Shown: positions 41,848 to 51,338 of the stretch, in pieces
How the letters are laid out: each line of letters opens with the position of its first letter
How positions within the stretch are numbered: the stretch's first letter is position 1
Notes under the pieces: model-generated
What the model saw: the letters and a program-made list of their open reading frames with translations, nothing else
What the model was told of the DNA's origin: nothing
Databases searched by the model: none
DNA from: Streptomyces lincolnensis
GTDB taxonomy: Bacteria > Actinomycetota > Actinomycetes > Streptomycetales > Streptomycetaceae
Assembly: GCF_001685355.1 (NCBI RefSeq)
Contig: NZ_CP016438.1
Coordinates: 6,634,001-6,698,000, forward strand
Reading direction: 5' to 3'
DNA: 64,000 nt
Position numbers and translations under genes: made by a program

Positions 41848-42237
41848 ATGACCGAAATTCCACCGCCCGATTCCCTGACGGACATTCTGACCTCGTTGCG
41901 CGACCGGGTGATGGGGGTCTCCGAGAGCGTCCTGTCCACCGTGGACGGCCTCCTCGTGCACGCCGACGTCGACACCGTCCACCCGGAGTCCGTGGCCGCC
42001 CTCGCCGCCGCGACCCTCGGCGTCGGCCGCCGCATGGCCGACACCGCCGGCGTCGGCGCGCTCCGTGAAGTGGTCGCCCGCTGCGGCTCGGGCCATGTCA
42101 TCGTCGTGGCCGTCGGCGACCGGGCCCTGCTCACCGTGAAGGGCGACGCGGGGCTCGATCTCGCCGCCTTCCAGCGTGAGTCGCCGGCCGCGGTGGAGCG
42201 GCTGAGCAGGGTGCTCGCCGCGGACGTGGCCCACTGA
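41848..42237 (+). CDS. Roadblock/LC7-domain protein C
   Basis: A 129-residue roadblock protein: LTSLRDRVMGVSESVLSTVDGLLVHAD, then a helix LAAATLGVGRRMADTAGV and the strand HVIVVAVGDRALLTVKGDAGLDL. ATG at 41848 with AAGGAG upstream. It closes a run of three roadblock proteins and one DUF4388 protein. No histidine kinase or GTPase of a conservon operon is present here. Confidence 0.82.
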   Translation: MTEIPPPDSLTDILTSLRDRVMGVSESVLSTVDGLLVHADVDTVHPESVAALAAATLGVGRRMADTAGVGALREVVARCGSGHVIVVAVGDRALLTVKGDAGLDLAAFQRESPAAVERLSRVLAADVAH

Positions 42238-42380
42238 CCGGCGTCACTCGTCTCGAACACCTGTGCAGGCGTGGGAATGCCAGTCACTCGAACGTGCTAA
42301 TCCGCAGTTCATCGGCCCACACCGCCCCGCCGTCGCCCTAGGCTCCTGCCTGAACAGGCTCGGCCGGGGGAGGGGGCGTG

Positions 42381-43688
42381 ATGGAGGCGGTTCCGGCGCG
42401 GGCCCGTGTGTACGTCTCCTGTGTCGCCGTGGGCGCGCTGATCTGCCTGGCCCCGCTGCCCACCGTGCAGACCCCGTGGTGGCCGGTGCTGCTGCTCGCG
42501 GTGCTCTACGCCGGGTGCGAGCAGGCCGCCGCGCGCTGGCGGTTCGCCGGCACCTTCTACCCCGTGCTGCTCGCCGGCGCCTTTCTGCTGCCGCCCCCGG
42601 CCGCCGCCCTGGTCGCGCTGCCGGGAGCCCTGCTCTCGCCCGTCGAGCAGCGACCGCGCCGGCTGCGGCGCGTGTGGCGCGCGGCCCAGCTCGTCGTGGC
42701 GGTGTGGGTCGCCGCACGGGTGCACTGGGCGCTGGGCGGCCGTGACGCCGTCGCCGCCCCCGACTTCCCGTTCGCGCTCCTCCCGGCCGGAGCCGCCGTC
42801 CTCGCGTTCTGCCTGGTCCTGAGCCTGCTGGACGGCGGGATCCTGGCCCTCGCCGAGCGCGCCCCGGTACGGCGGGCCTGGCGGGGACTGTTCCCGCGCT
42901 CCCTGGCACCGGTCGCCGTGCACGGGCTGGCGGGGCTGATGATGGCCGTCCTGTGGCGCAGCCCCTACGGCCCCGTCGCCGCGCTGCTCGTCCTGCTGCC
43001 GATGTGCGTGTCCTGGTGGGTGTTCGCCCAGTACCACCGGGAACGCGCCGCCCACCAGGCGACCATCAGGGCGCTCGTGCAGGCCGTCGACATCAAGGAC
43101 GAGTACACCCGCGGCCACAGCGAGCGCGTCGGACAGGCCTCGATGATGATCGCGCGCGAGCTCGGCATGGACGAGGGACGCATCGAGGTGCTGCGGTTCG
43201 CCGGGATCCTGCACGACGTGGGAAAGCTGGGCGTACCCACACGGCTGCTCCGCAAGGACGGTCCGCTGACACCGGAGGAGCGCCGGGTGATCGAGCTGCA
43301 TCCCGAGTACGGGCACGAGATGGTCCGGGGGATCTCCTTCCTCGGAGAGGCCCGGGCGGCCGTGCTCCACCACCATGAACGGATCGACGGGAGCGGCTAT
43401 CCGTACGGGCTGGTCGGGAACCAGATCCCGGAGTCGGCGCGGGTGGTGGCGGTGGCGGACGCCTTCGACGCGATGACGTCCACCCGCTCCTACAGCAGGG
43501 CCCGGCCGGTCCCGGTCGCGCTGGAGGAGCTGCGGCGGTGCGCCGGGACGCATTTCGACCCGCGGATGGTGGAGGCCTTCGTCAGGGCACTGGGCCGGTA
43601 CGGCTGGCATCCCGCGGTGACCGCCGAGGAACCGCGCCCGCCCCGGCCTCGCGCAGCCGTCGCCGGCCGACCGGGAGTGCCCCGGTGA
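42381..43688 (+). CDS. Membrane HD-GYP phosphodiesterase
   Basis: A 435-residue protein. About six hydrophobic segments fill residues 1-215, and a cytosolic HD-GYP domain the rest. The HD pair is in AGILHDVGKLGVP and the GYP signature is HHERIDGSGYPYGL, both complete, so cyclic di-GMP hydrolysis is likely. IRALVQAVDIKDEYTRGHSERV is the helix before the HD motif. ATG at 42381 with a GGGGGAGGGGG ribosome-binding site. It overlaps a second, degenerate HD protein. Cyclic di-GMP controls BldD and development in Streptomyces. Confidence 0.9.
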   Translation: MEAVPARARVYVSCVAVGALICLAPLPTVQTPWWPVLLLAVLYAGCEQAAARWRFAGTFYPVLLAGAFLLPPPAAALVALPGALLSPVEQRPRRLRRVWRAAQLVVAVWVAARVHWALGGRDAVAAPDFPFALLPAGAAVLAFCLVLSLLDGGILALAERAPVRRAWRGLFPRSLAPVAVHGLAGLMMAVLWRSPYGPVAALLVLLPMCVSWWVFAQYHRERAAHQATIRALVQAVDIKDEYTRGHSERVGQASMMIARELGMDEGRIEVLRFAGILHDVGKLGVPTRLLRKDGPLTPEERRVIELHPEYGHEMVRGISFLGEARAAVLHHHERIDGSGYPYGLVGNQIPESARVVAVADAFDAMTSTRSYSRARPVPVALEELRRCAGTHFDPRMVEAFVRALGRYGWHPAVTAEEPRPPRPRAAVAGRPGVPR

Positions 43689-44938
43689 GCGGGGGCCGGC
43701 GCCCCGCCCACCCCGCCCTTCTCGTCTTCATCCACCTCTGCGCCGCCCTCCTGGCCGCGCTCTCCCTCGCGGTCACCCTCTGGACCGGTCTGGAGGAGCG
43801 CGGGGCGGCCCTCGCCTTCGGGGTGCTGGTCGTCGTGGGCGAGCTCGCCCGATGGACCGGTGCCCGGGTCAGGGAGGCCGCGCCGCTCGGGGCCGCGGGG
43901 GCGATGGCGTACGCCCTGCTGGGAGCGGACGGCGGGCAGCCCACCCATCACGGCGCCTTCCAGGTCGTCGCCGTCGTGGTCGCCGCCTCCCTGCTCGGCA
44001 GCGTGCCGCACATCGCGCGGGGACAGGGGCCGGCCCGCGACCAGCTGGCCCGCCGGGTGCTCACCGTCGGGTTCACCGCCGTGTGCTTCCAACCCCTGTA
44101 CAACCGGGGCACGTTCGCGGAGTGGGGGACCGCCTACGCGCTGCTGCTGCTCGCTCTGCTGACCCTCACCGCGCTCTGCGACGCCGTGCTCGCGGCCGCC
44201 CTGGCCCACTCGCGCACCCGGTGGCCCTTCGGCCCCCTCCTGCGCGACGAGCTGCGGGCACTGCTCGGGATCGGCTCCGCCGTCTGCGCGACCGGGGCGG
44301 TGATGGCGCTCGCGGTGGCCGTCGTGGGCCTGTGGGCGGTACCGGTGTTCTCGCTGCCGCTGCTGCTCACCCAGCTCTCCTTCAAGCGGTACGCCGCCGT
44401 CCGGGCCACCAACCGGCAGACCATCGCCTCCCTCGCCCGGGCCACCGAGATCGCCGGATACACCCCCACCGGGCACGCCCGCCGCGTCGCCTCGCTCAGC
44501 CGGGCCGTCGGGCGGGACCTCGGGCTGTCGGCGCCCGAACTCACCGTGCTGGAGTACGCGGCCCTGATGCACGACATCGGACAGCTCAGCCTCCTCGACC
44601 CGGTCCCGGCCGGGGCCACCGCCGCGCTGCCCGCGCCGGAGCAGCGCCGGATCGCCCTGCTGGGCGGGGCCGTCGTACGGCAGACCGGGGTGGATCCGTC
44701 CGTCGCCGTCGTCGTGGAGCGGCAGGCCGACGCCTGGCCGGAGCAGCCGGTCGCGGCACGGATCGTGCGGGCGGTGAACGCCTACGAGGAGAAGGCGCGG
44801 GACGCCGGGCCCGGCGGGCCCCTGACGGCGCTGGAGGAGCTGCGGCTGGCCCCGGCCGGGCAGTACGCGCCCGACGTGGTCGAAGCGCTGGCCAGGGTCC
44901 TGGCACGGGACTGTCTGACCCCGGCCGTGGTTGGGTAA
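43685..44938 (+). CDS. Membrane HD-domain protein with degenerate GYP motif
   Basis: A 417-residue paralogue of the preceding protein: membrane helices in residues about 10-230, then an HD domain. The HD is kept in YAALMHDIGQLSLLDP, but Lys is Gln and the HHExxDGxGYP segment is replaced by VVVERQADAWPEQPVAARIV. It is therefore probably catalytically inactive and may regulate its neighbour. GTG at 43685 overlaps the stop of the upstream gene (GTGA), so the two are made together. Confidence 0.8.
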   Translation: MSGGRRPAHPALLVFIHLCAALLAALSLAVTLWTGLEERGAALAFGVLVVVGELARWTGARVREAAPLGAAGAMAYALLGADGGQPTHHGAFQVVAVVVAASLLGSVPHIARGQGPARDQLARRVLTVGFTAVCFQPLYNRGTFAEWGTAYALLLLALLTLTALCDAVLAAALAHSRTRWPFGPLLRDELRALLGIGSAVCATGAVMALAVAVVGLWAVPVFSLPLLLTQLSFKRYAAVRATNRQTIASLARATEIAGYTPTGHARRVASLSRAVGRDLGLSAPELTVLEYAALMHDIGQLSLLDPVPAGATAALPAPEQRRIALLGGAVVRQTGVDPSVAVVVERQADAWPEQPVAARIVRAVNAYEEKARDAGPGGPLTALEELRLAPAGQYAPDVVEALARVLARDCLTPAVVG

Positions 44939-45042
44939 CCCATGGGTAATGAGCGCCCTTCCAGCCGTACGTGGTTGGATGCGAATGAGAGGGTGTCCGG
45001 GGGCACAGCCAGCCCACTGAACGGAACTGGCAGGCGGGAATC

Positions 45043-46023
45043 GTGAGGATCTTCGGCAAGGGACGGCACCGGCCCTCCGCCTCCTGGCGGCAGGCCACGG
45101 ACCGCGCGTTCACGCTGATCGGCGACGGCCGGTACGAGGACGCGGGCGCGCTTCTGACCCGTGCCGCGGACCTGGAACCGTGGCTGTCCGAGTCCTGGTT
45201 CAACCTCGCCCTCCTCCACAAGTTCCGGCACGACTGGGAGCAGGCCCGCGCGGCCGGTCTGCGGGCCGTGGCCCTGCTCGACCGGGAGACCGGGGCGCCC
45301 GACTGGTGGAACGTCGGCATCGCCGCCACCGCGCTCCAGGACTGGCCGCTGGCCCGCCGCGCCTGGCAGGCCTACGGACTGCGCGTGCCGGGCGGCGCCA
45401 CGGCCTCGGGCGAGCCCGTCGGCATGGACCTCGGCAGCGCCGCCGTACGGCTGTCCCCGGAAGGGGAGGCCGAGGTGGTGTGGGGGCGGCGGCTGGACCC
45501 CGCCCGGATCGAGGTGCTGTCCATTCCGCTTCCCTCGTCCGGGCGACGCTGGGGCGAGGTCGTCCTGCACGACGGGGTGCCGCACGGCGAGCGGACCACC
45601 GCCGCCGGGCACGCCTATCCGGTGTTCGACGAGATCGAGCTGTGGGCGCCGTCGCCCGTGCCGACGTGGGTGGTGCTGCTGGAGGCTGCCACGGAGGCCG
45701 ACCGGGACGCGCTGGAGCAGCTGGCGGCCGATGCCGGGTTCGCGGCCGAGGACTGGTCGTCGTCGGTGCGGCTGCTGTGCCGGATGTGCTCGGAGTCCCG
45801 GATGCCGTCCGACGAGGGCGACGGGGAGCATCTCGATCCGCACGATCACAGTGAGCCGGGGCATCCCGGGCCGCTCGGGCATCGGACCGACGGGCAGTTG
45901 TGGGTGCCGGAGCGGGAGTGCGGGGTGGCCGCGCCGGCTTCGCTGGTTCGGGGGTTGTTGGACGGGTGGGTCGCGGACAGTCCGGATTCTCGAGACTGGC
46001 GGGATCTCGAAGAGGTGTGCTGA
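45043..46023 (+). CDS. TPR-containing protein
   Basis: A 326-residue cytosolic protein. Residues about 15-110 have two or three TPR units (AFTLIGDGRYEDAGALLTRAADLEPWLSE... WNVGIAATALQDWPLARRAW). The C-terminal 200 residues are a separate domain with a Cys/His-rich segment (CRMCSESRMPSDEG and HDHSEPGH) that may bind metal. GTG at 45043 with no clear ribosome-binding site. It is upstream of peptide deformylase. Function unknown. Confidence 0.7.
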   Translation: MRIFGKGRHRPSASWRQATDRAFTLIGDGRYEDAGALLTRAADLEPWLSESWFNLALLHKFRHDWEQARAAGLRAVALLDRETGAPDWWNVGIAATALQDWPLARRAWQAYGLRVPGGATASGEPVGMDLGSAAVRLSPEGEAEVVWGRRLDPARIEVLSIPLPSSGRRWGEVVLHDGVPHGERTTAAGHAYPVFDEIELWAPSPVPTWVVLLEAATEADRDALEQLAADAGFAAEDWSSSVRLLCRMCSESRMPSDEGDGEHLDPHDHSEPGHPGPLGHRTDGQLWVPERECGVAAPASLVRGLLDGWVADSPDSRDWRDLEEVC

Positions 46024-46044
46024 GACCATTGCCGGGCGCGGGTC

Positions 46045-46085
46045 TGTTGTGGCTGGTCGCGCAGTTCCCCGCGCCCCTAAGGGGG
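46045..46085. repeat. Dispersed Streptomyces intergenic repeat (copy 2)
   Basis: TGTGGCTGGTCGCGCAGTTC and CCCGCGCCCCTAAGGGG are a frequent intergenic block of Streptomyces. It lies between the TPR gene and def, upstream of def's start. Confidence 0.6.
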
Positions 46086-46149
46086 CGCCTCCGCTTACCC
46101 TGTATCAACATCTACCCTCTGTTCTTGTTTAGGAAGGCATACGTCGGTC

Positions 46150-46800
46150 ATGGCGCAGCAGGACACCGATCAGCAGCACGCGGGCGTGCTTCCCGTGGAC
46201 GACGAGGGCTTCGTCATCGACACCGAGGACTGTGACGAGCGGGAGGCGGCGTTCCGCGAGCGCGGTACGTCGAGGCCGATCACGGTGGTGGGGAACCCGG
46301 TGCTGCACAAGGAGTGCAAGGACGTCACCGAGTTCGACGAGGCGCTGCTCAAGCTGGTGGACGACATGTTCGCCTCGCAGCGCACCGCCGAGGGCGTCGG
46401 CCTTGCCGCCAACCAGATCGGTGTGGACCTGAAGGTCTTCGTCTACGACTGCATGGACGACGAGGGCAAGCGGCACGTCGGTGTCGTGTGCAACCCGAAA
46501 GTCGTCGACCTGCCCGCCGACAAGCGCCGGCTGGACGACAGCAACGAGGGCTGTCTGTCGGTGCCCACCGCCTACGCGCCGCTGGCCCGCCCGGACTACG
46601 CCGAGGTGACCGGACAGGACGAGAAGGGCCACCCGGTCAAGGTGCGCGGCACCGGCTACTTCGCCCGGTGCCTGCAGCACGAGACCGATCACCTCTACGG
46701 CTACCTCTACATCGACCGGCTCTCCAAGCGCGAACGCAAGGACGCGCTGCGGCAGATGGCCGAGAACGAGCCCCGCTACCCCGTGGTCGCCAACGACTGA
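46150..46800 (+). CDS. def: Peptide deformylase
   Basis: A 216-residue enzyme that removes the formyl group from new proteins. The three family motifs are [17 protein letters not shown] (zinc Cys) and QHETDH (two zinc His and the catalytic Glu, here HETDH for HEXXH). It has an N-terminal extension of about 35 residues before the catalytic domain. ATG at 46150 with AGGAAGG 12 bases upstream. Deformylase is a reported sigma-R target in S. coelicolor; no clear GGAAT-N18-GTT is visible in the 46024-46149 gap. Confidence 0.95.
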   Translation: MAQQDTDQQHAGVLPVDDEGFVIDTEDCDEREAAFRERGTSRPITVVGNPVLHKECKDVTEFDEALLKLVDDMFASQRTAEGVGLAANQIGVDLKVFVYDCMDDEGKRHVGVVCNPKVVDLPADKRRLDDSNEGCLSVPTAYAPLARPDYAEVTGQDEKGHPVKVRGTGYFARCLQHETDHLYGYLYIDRLSKRERKDALRQMAENEPRYPVVAND

Positions 46801-46850
46801 GTCCGCGCAGGAGCGCGCGGGTCACGCGGCTCCCTTCGGTACGGCTGCGC

Positions 46851-46890
46851 ACGGCGCCTGTTCAGGAGCACCCTCCTGAACAGGCGCCGT
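46851..46890. terminator. Terminator after def
   Basis: ACGGCGCCTGTTCAGGA (46851-46867) and TCCTGAACAGGCGCCGT (46874-46890) form a perfect 17-bp stem with a six-base loop. The rest of 46891-47107, before the terpene synthase gene, has no gene; I see no convincing promoter elements in it beyond a possible TTGTAG at 47014. Confidence 0.88.
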
Positions 46891-47107
46891 TCGTCTGTCC
46901 GTCGCACATTCGATCGCTTGTGCTCGTCCGGTTATCCAAAATCGGTCATGTGAGGGGAGAATCTCGGCACCGTGGGGTAGCTAGTGGAGCAAATCCGTTC
47001 CCAGAATGGTCAGTTGTAGTGCTCAATGGGAAGTGCGGGGATACGCAACGGCGCACGCCCAGTACGGCCGGAGGGCGCGCGCACTGGCGGCTGGAAGGGG
47101 TTTGTCC

Positions 47108-48193
47108 GTGCCTGCTTTCCCACACAGCACCACATCGACGCCGACGGCGATCGCGGTCCCACCCTCGCTCGCTCTTCCGGTGATCGAGGCTGCGTTTCCC
47201 CGGCGACTGCACCCGTATTGGCCCCGGCTCCAGGAGAAGACCCGAACCTGGCTTCTGGAAATGCGGCTCATGCCCGCCGACAAGGTGGCCGAATATGCCG
47301 ACGGTCTGTGCTATACGGACCTCATGGCGGGGTACTACTTGGGCGCCCCCGACGAGGTCCTCCAGGCGATCGCGGACTACAGCGCGTGGTTCTTCGTCTG
47401 GGACGACCGTCACGACCGCGACATCGTGCACCGGCGCCCGGCCGCCTGGCGGCGGCTGAGGTTCCGGCTCCACGCGGCCCTCGAATCACCCCGGACCCAC
47501 CTGCACCACGAGGATCCGCTGGTCGCCGGGTTCGCGGACAGCGTGCTGCGGCTGTACTCGTTCCTGCCGCAGTCGTGGAACCGGCGGTTCGCCCGGCACT
47601 TCCACCAGGTGATCGACGCCTACGACCGGGAATTCAGGAACCGCACCGAGGGAGTCATCCCGAAGGTCGATGAATACCTGGCGCTGCGTCGGCTCACCTT
47701 CGCCCACTGGATCTGGACCGATCTGCTGGAACCCAGCGCGGGACTGGAACTCCCGAACTCCGTGCGGAAACACCCGACATACCGGCGGGCCGCACTGCTG
47801 AGTCAGGAATTCGCCGCCTGGTACAACGACCTCTGTTCGCTACCCAAAGAAATAGCGGGCGACGAGGTCCACAATCTCGGAATCAGTCTCATCAAGCACG
47901 AGGGGCTGACCCTGGAGGAAGCCGTCGCCGACATGAGGCGGCGCGTGGAGAAATGCGTCGAGGAATTCCTTGTCGTGGAGCGGGACGCCCTGCGGCTTTC
48001 CGACGATCTCGACGACGGAACCGTGCGCGGAAAAGAACTCGGCACCGCCGTGCGCGCCTGCGTCCGCAACATGCGGAACTGGTTCAGCACCGTCTACTGG
48101 TTCCACCACGAGTCCGGCCGGTACCGGGTCGACAGCTGGGACGACCGGTCCACTCCCCCGTACGTCAACAACGAAGCGGCAGGTGAGAAATGA
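47108..48193 (+). CDS. cyc1: Epi-isozizaene synthase (sesquiterpene cyclase)
   Basis: A 361-residue class I terpene cyclase that turns farnesyl diphosphate into epi-isozizaene. It matches the S. coelicolor enzyme (SCO5222) in length and key segments: the aspartate-rich motif VWDDRHD after WFF, and the metal-binding NSE motif [12 protein letters not shown] at 47108 with AAGGGG upstream at correct spacing. The codon choice at the start (CCT, GCT, TTT, TAT) is less GC-biased than neighbours. The stop overlaps the P450 start (ATGA), so both are one operon for albaflavenone. Confidence 0.96.
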   Translation: MPAFPHSTTSTPTAIAVPPSLALPVIEAAFPRRLHPYWPRLQEKTRTWLLEMRLMPADKVAEYADGLCYTDLMAGYYLGAPDEVLQAIADYSAWFFVWDDRHDRDIVHRRPAAWRRLRFRLHAALESPRTHLHHEDPLVAGFADSVLRLYSFLPQSWNRRFARHFHQVIDAYDREFRNRTEGVIPKVDEYLALRRLTFAHWIWTDLLEPSAGLELPNSVRKHPTYRRAALLSQEFAAWYNDLCSLPKEIAGDEVHNLGISLIKHEGLTLEEAVADMRRRVEKCVEEFLVVERDALRLSDDLDDGTVRGKELGTAVRACVRNMRNWFSTVYWFHHESGRYRVDSWDDRSTPPYVNNEAAGEK

Positions 48194-49557
48194 CCGTCGA
48201 GTCTGTGAAGCCCGAGGCCTTCCCGGCCTCGGAGCAGCGTGAGGCGCCCCTCGCGGGCGGAGGTGTCCCGGGTCTGGGCCACGGCTGGAAGCTGGTGCGC
48301 GACCCGCTGGGCTTCCTGGCCCGGCTGCGGGACGACGGCGACCTGGTGCGACTGCGCCTGGGCCCGAAGACCGTGTACGCCGTGACCGCGCCGCACCTCG
48401 TCGGGGACATGCTGACGAGCCCCGACTACGAGATAGGCGGACCGCTCTGGGACACCCTGGACGTGTTGCTCGGCAAGGGCGTCGCGACCAGCAACGGGCC
48501 GCGGCACCGGCGTCAGCGGCAGACCATCCAGCCCTCGTTCCGCAAGGAGGTGATCCACGAGTACGAGCGGGTCATGGTCGAGGAGTCCGTGGCCTTCGCC
48601 GCGCGCTGGCGGCCGGGGGACACCGTCGACGTCACCTCGGAGGCGTTCCGGGTGGCGGTGCGGATGACCGCCCGCTGCTTCCTCCAGATCGAGCGCATCG
48701 ACGATCTGGCCGAGCGGCTGAGCACCGCGCTCGCCACCGTGTTCGGCGGCATGTACCGGCGGATGATCCTCTCCTTCGGGCCGTTCTACCGGCTGCCCCT
48801 TCCCTCACATCGTGAATTCGACCGGGGGCTGGCCGAATTGCACCGGCTGGCCGACGAGGTCATCGCCGAACGCCGGGCCGCCACCGAGAAGCCCGATGAT
48901 CTGCTGACGGCATTGCTGGAGGCGAAGGACGAAAAAGGTGAACCGGTCAACTACCAGGAGGTTCACGATCAGGTCATAGCGATACTCACCCCGGGCAGCG
49001 AAACCGTCGGGTCCCAGTTGATGTGGATCTTGCAGTTGCTGGCCGAACATCCGGAACAGGCGGACCGGGTGAGTGAAGAGGTGAAATCGGTCGTGGGTGA
49101 CGGACCTGTCACTTTCGGCGATCTCAGGAAGCTCACCCACACGAACAATGTCATCACGGAGGCGCTGCGCATACGGCCGGCCGTATGGATATTGACGCGG
49201 CGGGCCATGGCCGAAACCGAACTCGGCGGGTATCGCATTCCGGCGGGGGCGGACATCGTGTACAGCCCGCTCGCCCTCCAGCGCGACCCACGCTCCTACG
49301 AGCAGCACCTCGACTTCGACCCGGACCGCTGGCTCCCGGGTCACTCCAAGCAGGTGCCGAAGTACGCGATGGGGCCCTTCAGCGCGGGCAACCGCAAATG
49401 CCCCGCCGACCACTTCTCGATGGCCCAGCTCGGGGTCATGCTGGCGACCGTGATCCCCCGGTGGCGCTTCGAACGGCTGCCGGAGGCCGACGAGTCGCCC
49501 CGGGTGGGCATCACCCTGCGCCCGAAGCACCTGCTGCTGAAGGCGGTGCCCAGGTGA
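48190..49557 (+). CDS. cyp170A1: Cytochrome P450 CYP170A1 (albaflavenone synthase)
   Basis: A 455-residue P450. The haem-binding loop is [13 protein letters not shown] with the axial Cys, the K-helix ExxR is EALR, and the I-helix reads [10 protein letters not shown] in place of the usual AGxDT. It carries out the two-step oxidation of epi-isozizaene to albaflavenone via albaflavenol. CYP170A1 of S. coelicolor also has a moonlighting terpene synthase activity; the [14 protein letters not shown] segment is a candidate for the second site here. The start overlaps the terpene synthase gene. Confidence 0.95.
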   Translation: MTVESVKPEAFPASEQREAPLAGGGVPGLGHGWKLVRDPLGFLARLRDDGDLVRLRLGPKTVYAVTAPHLVGDMLTSPDYEIGGPLWDTLDVLLGKGVATSNGPRHRRQRQTIQPSFRKEVIHEYERVMVEESVAFAARWRPGDTVDVTSEAFRVAVRMTARCFLQIERIDDLAERLSTALATVFGGMYRRMILSFGPFYRLPLPSHREFDRGLAELHRLADEVIAERRAATEKPDDLLTALLEAKDEKGEPVNYQEVHDQVIAILTPGSETVGSQLMWILQLLAEHPEQADRVSEEVKSVVGDGPVTFGDLRKLTHTNNVITEALRIRPAVWILTRRAMAETELGGYRIPAGADIVYSPLALQRDPRSYEQHLDFDPDRWLPGHSKQVPKYAMGPFSAGNRKCPADHFSMAQLGVMLATVIPRWRFERLPEADESPRVGITLRPKHLLLKAVPR

Positions 49558-49575
49558 GAGGAGCGGTACGGGCGT

Positions 49576-50541
49576 TCAGGCGGCCTCGGTCCCTCTGAAC
49601 GTGCGCCGATAGGCGTTCGGGGTGGTCCCGACGGCGCGGACGAACTGGTGGCGCAGCGCGGCCGCGTTGCCGAACCCCGTTCGACCGGCGATCGCGTCCA
49701 CCGTCTCGTCCGTCGCTTCCAGCAACCGCTGGGCCAGCAGCACGCGTTGGCGCAGGATCCAGCGGTACGGAGTCGTTCCGGTCTCCTGCTGGAAGCGGCG
49801 GGCGAAGGTGCGCGGGGACATGTGCGCCAGCTCGGCCAGCTGCTCGACGGTGACGTCCTGGTCGAGGTGCCGCTCCATCCACACCAGCACCTCGCCGACG
49901 GTGTCGCACTGCGACCGGGGCAGCGGCCGCTCGATGAACTGGGCCTGGCCGCCGTCCCGGTGCGGCGGTACCACCATGCGCCGGGCGATCCGGTTGGCGA
50001 CCTCCGGTCCCTGTTCCTTGCGCACGATGTGCAGACAGGCGTCGATACCGGCGGCGGTGCCCGCGGAGGTGATCACCGGGTCCTCGTCGACGTACAGCAC
50101 GTCCGGCTCGACGATTGCCCGGGGGTTGCGGACGGCGAGGTCCTCCGCGTGCATCCAGTGCACGGTGCACCGCCGGCCGTCGAGCAGCCCGGCGGCGCCG
50201 AGCACGAAGACGCCCGTGCACACGCTGAGCACCCGGGTGCCCCGGTCCACCGCCCTGACCAGGGCGTCCAGCAGCTCGGGCGGGTACGCGCGGGTGGTGT
50301 AGTCGCTGCCCGCCGGGATGGCGATCAGGTCGGCCTCCTCCAGCCGCTCCAGGCCGTACGGCGTGGAGACGGTGAGGCCGCCGACATGGGTGCCGAGGTG
50401 CGGGCCCTCGGCGGAGACCACGGCGAAGTCGTAGGGCGGCAGACCCTCGTCACTGCGGTCGATGCCGAACACCTCGCAGATGACGCCCAGTTCGAAGGGG
50501 TGCACACCGTCGAGGAGGACGGCGGCGACGTTTTTCAGCAT
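49576..50541 (-). CDS. nrdS: GlxA-type AraC regulator, probable NrdS
   Basis: A 321-residue regulator with an N-terminal DJ-1/PfpI-like domain (residues about 1-190, VAAVLLDGVHPFELGVICEVF and SVCTGVFVLGAAGLLDG) and two AraC helix-turn-helices (VEQLAELAHMSPRTFARRFQ and VDAIAGRTGFGNAAALRHQF). In S. coelicolor an AraC-like gene, nrdS, is the third gene of the nrdABS operon at this location. Here a small plus-strand gene and a lipoprotein gene separate it from nrdB. ATG at 50541. Confidence 0.75.
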   Translation of the reverse strand: MLKNVAAVLLDGVHPFELGVICEVFGIDRSDEGLPPYDFAVVSAEGPHLGTHVGGLTVSTPYGLERLEEADLIAIPAGSDYTTRAYPPELLDALVRAVDRGTRVLSVCTGVFVLGAAGLLDGRRCTVHWMHAEDLAVRNPRAIVEPDVLYVDEDPVITSAGTAAGIDACLHIVRKEQGPEVANRIARRMVVPPHRDGGQAQFIERPLPRSQCDTVGEVLVWMERHLDQDVTVEQLAELAHMSPRTFARRFQQETGTTPYRWILRQRVLLAQRLLEATDETVDAIAGRTGFGNAAALRHQFVRAVGTTPNAYRRTFRGTEAA

Positions 50542-50633
50542 GCTGCCAGTGTGCCTCGTAAGTGGCAGTAAATCGAGGGTGGGCGACAGTCCTGCCACTG
50601 TTTGTAAGGAGTCTCGGGCGCGACAGTGGTGTC

Positions 50634-50861
50634 ATGACTACCGCGCAGACAGAAGGACTGATCGGAATGCTCGCCGTCCTCGGAATCCTCGTCCTGCTGG
50701 TGCTCCCGTCCGTGATCGGGATCGTGCACGACCGGCGCATCGACCGTCAGATCCGGCAGGCCCAGCAGGCCCGCCGGGCGGCCGAAGGCTCCCGCCCGAA
50801 GGCCGAGCGCCCCACGGCACGCCAGGGCTACCTCACCACCACGGTGACCCCCCACTCCTGA
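50634..50861 (+). CDS. Small membrane protein
   Basis: A 75-residue protein with one hydrophobic helix (GLIGMLAVLGILVLLVLPSVIGIV) and a charged Arg/Gln-rich cytosolic tail. ATG at 50634. It is read against the minus-strand genes on both sides, and its 3' end overlaps the end of the lipoprotein gene by 34 bases. No family is recognised. Coding is supported by the helix and composition, but it could be spurious. Confidence 0.5.
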   Translation: MTTAQTEGLIGMLAVLGILVLLVLPSVIGIVHDRRIDRQIRQAQQARRAAEGSRPKAERPTARQGYLTTTVTPHS

Positions 50862-51277
50862 AGCGCGTCGCACGAGATCACGCCGGGCTCCTTGGAGCAC
50901 ACCGGGCGCGACGAACTCAGCCGCGCCCGCCCGGCCGAGACCGCCTCGAACGCGGCGCTCGCGTCCCCCGGCAGGAGGACGACACCGCTGTTCGTGGCCT
51001 TCAGACCACGGCCGCCGGACGTGACCGGCTCCCAGGGGCGGCTCTTCGTGCCGTCCAGGGAGACCCGGACCGTCCCGCCCACGGCGACGCACACCGTGCT
51101 GCCGTTGTCGGCGGCACCGAGTTCACCGGGGGACGCGCAGGCCGACGGGGGTGAGGAGGGTGACGGGGACACCGCGTCCCCGTCACCCCCGTCGCCGCCC
51201 GCCTGGGTGCCGCACCCCGCGAGCAGAAGCGTCAGCGCCGCGAGGGCGAGGGGCGTGCGGTGGGTCGTAGGGCGCAT
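50828..51277 (-). CDS. Putative lipoprotein
   Basis: A 149-residue exported protein with the lipobox LLLAGC at residues about 18-23, a short Gly/Asp/Ser/Pro linker, and a C-terminal domain with several cysteines (VCVAVGG, VCSKEPGVISC) that may form disulfides. The segment GGTVRVSLDGTKSRPW followed by VVVR strands suggests a beta-rich fold. ATG at 51277. It lies between nrdB and the AraC gene on the same strand, 62 bases after nrdB. Function unknown. Confidence 0.7.
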   Translation of the reverse strand: MRPTTHRTPLALAALTLLLAGCGTQAGGDGGDGDAVSPSPSSPPSACASPGELGAADNGSTVCVAVGGTVRVSLDGTKSRPWEPVTSGGRGLKATNSGVVLLPGDASAAFEAVSAGRARLSSSRPVCSKEPGVISCDALQEWGVTVVVR

Positions 51278-51338
51278 GGTGTGGCCTCCTTGCGGATGAG
51301 ACGTGCCACCCATGCGCCCGGATCCCCTGTCGGAGGGG

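Noticed and set aside
47108..49557. A larger secondary-metabolite cluster around the terpene synthase
   Set aside because: Only two biosynthetic genes are present; flanking genes are housekeeping (deformylase, reductase). The known albaflavenone pathway also needs only these two.
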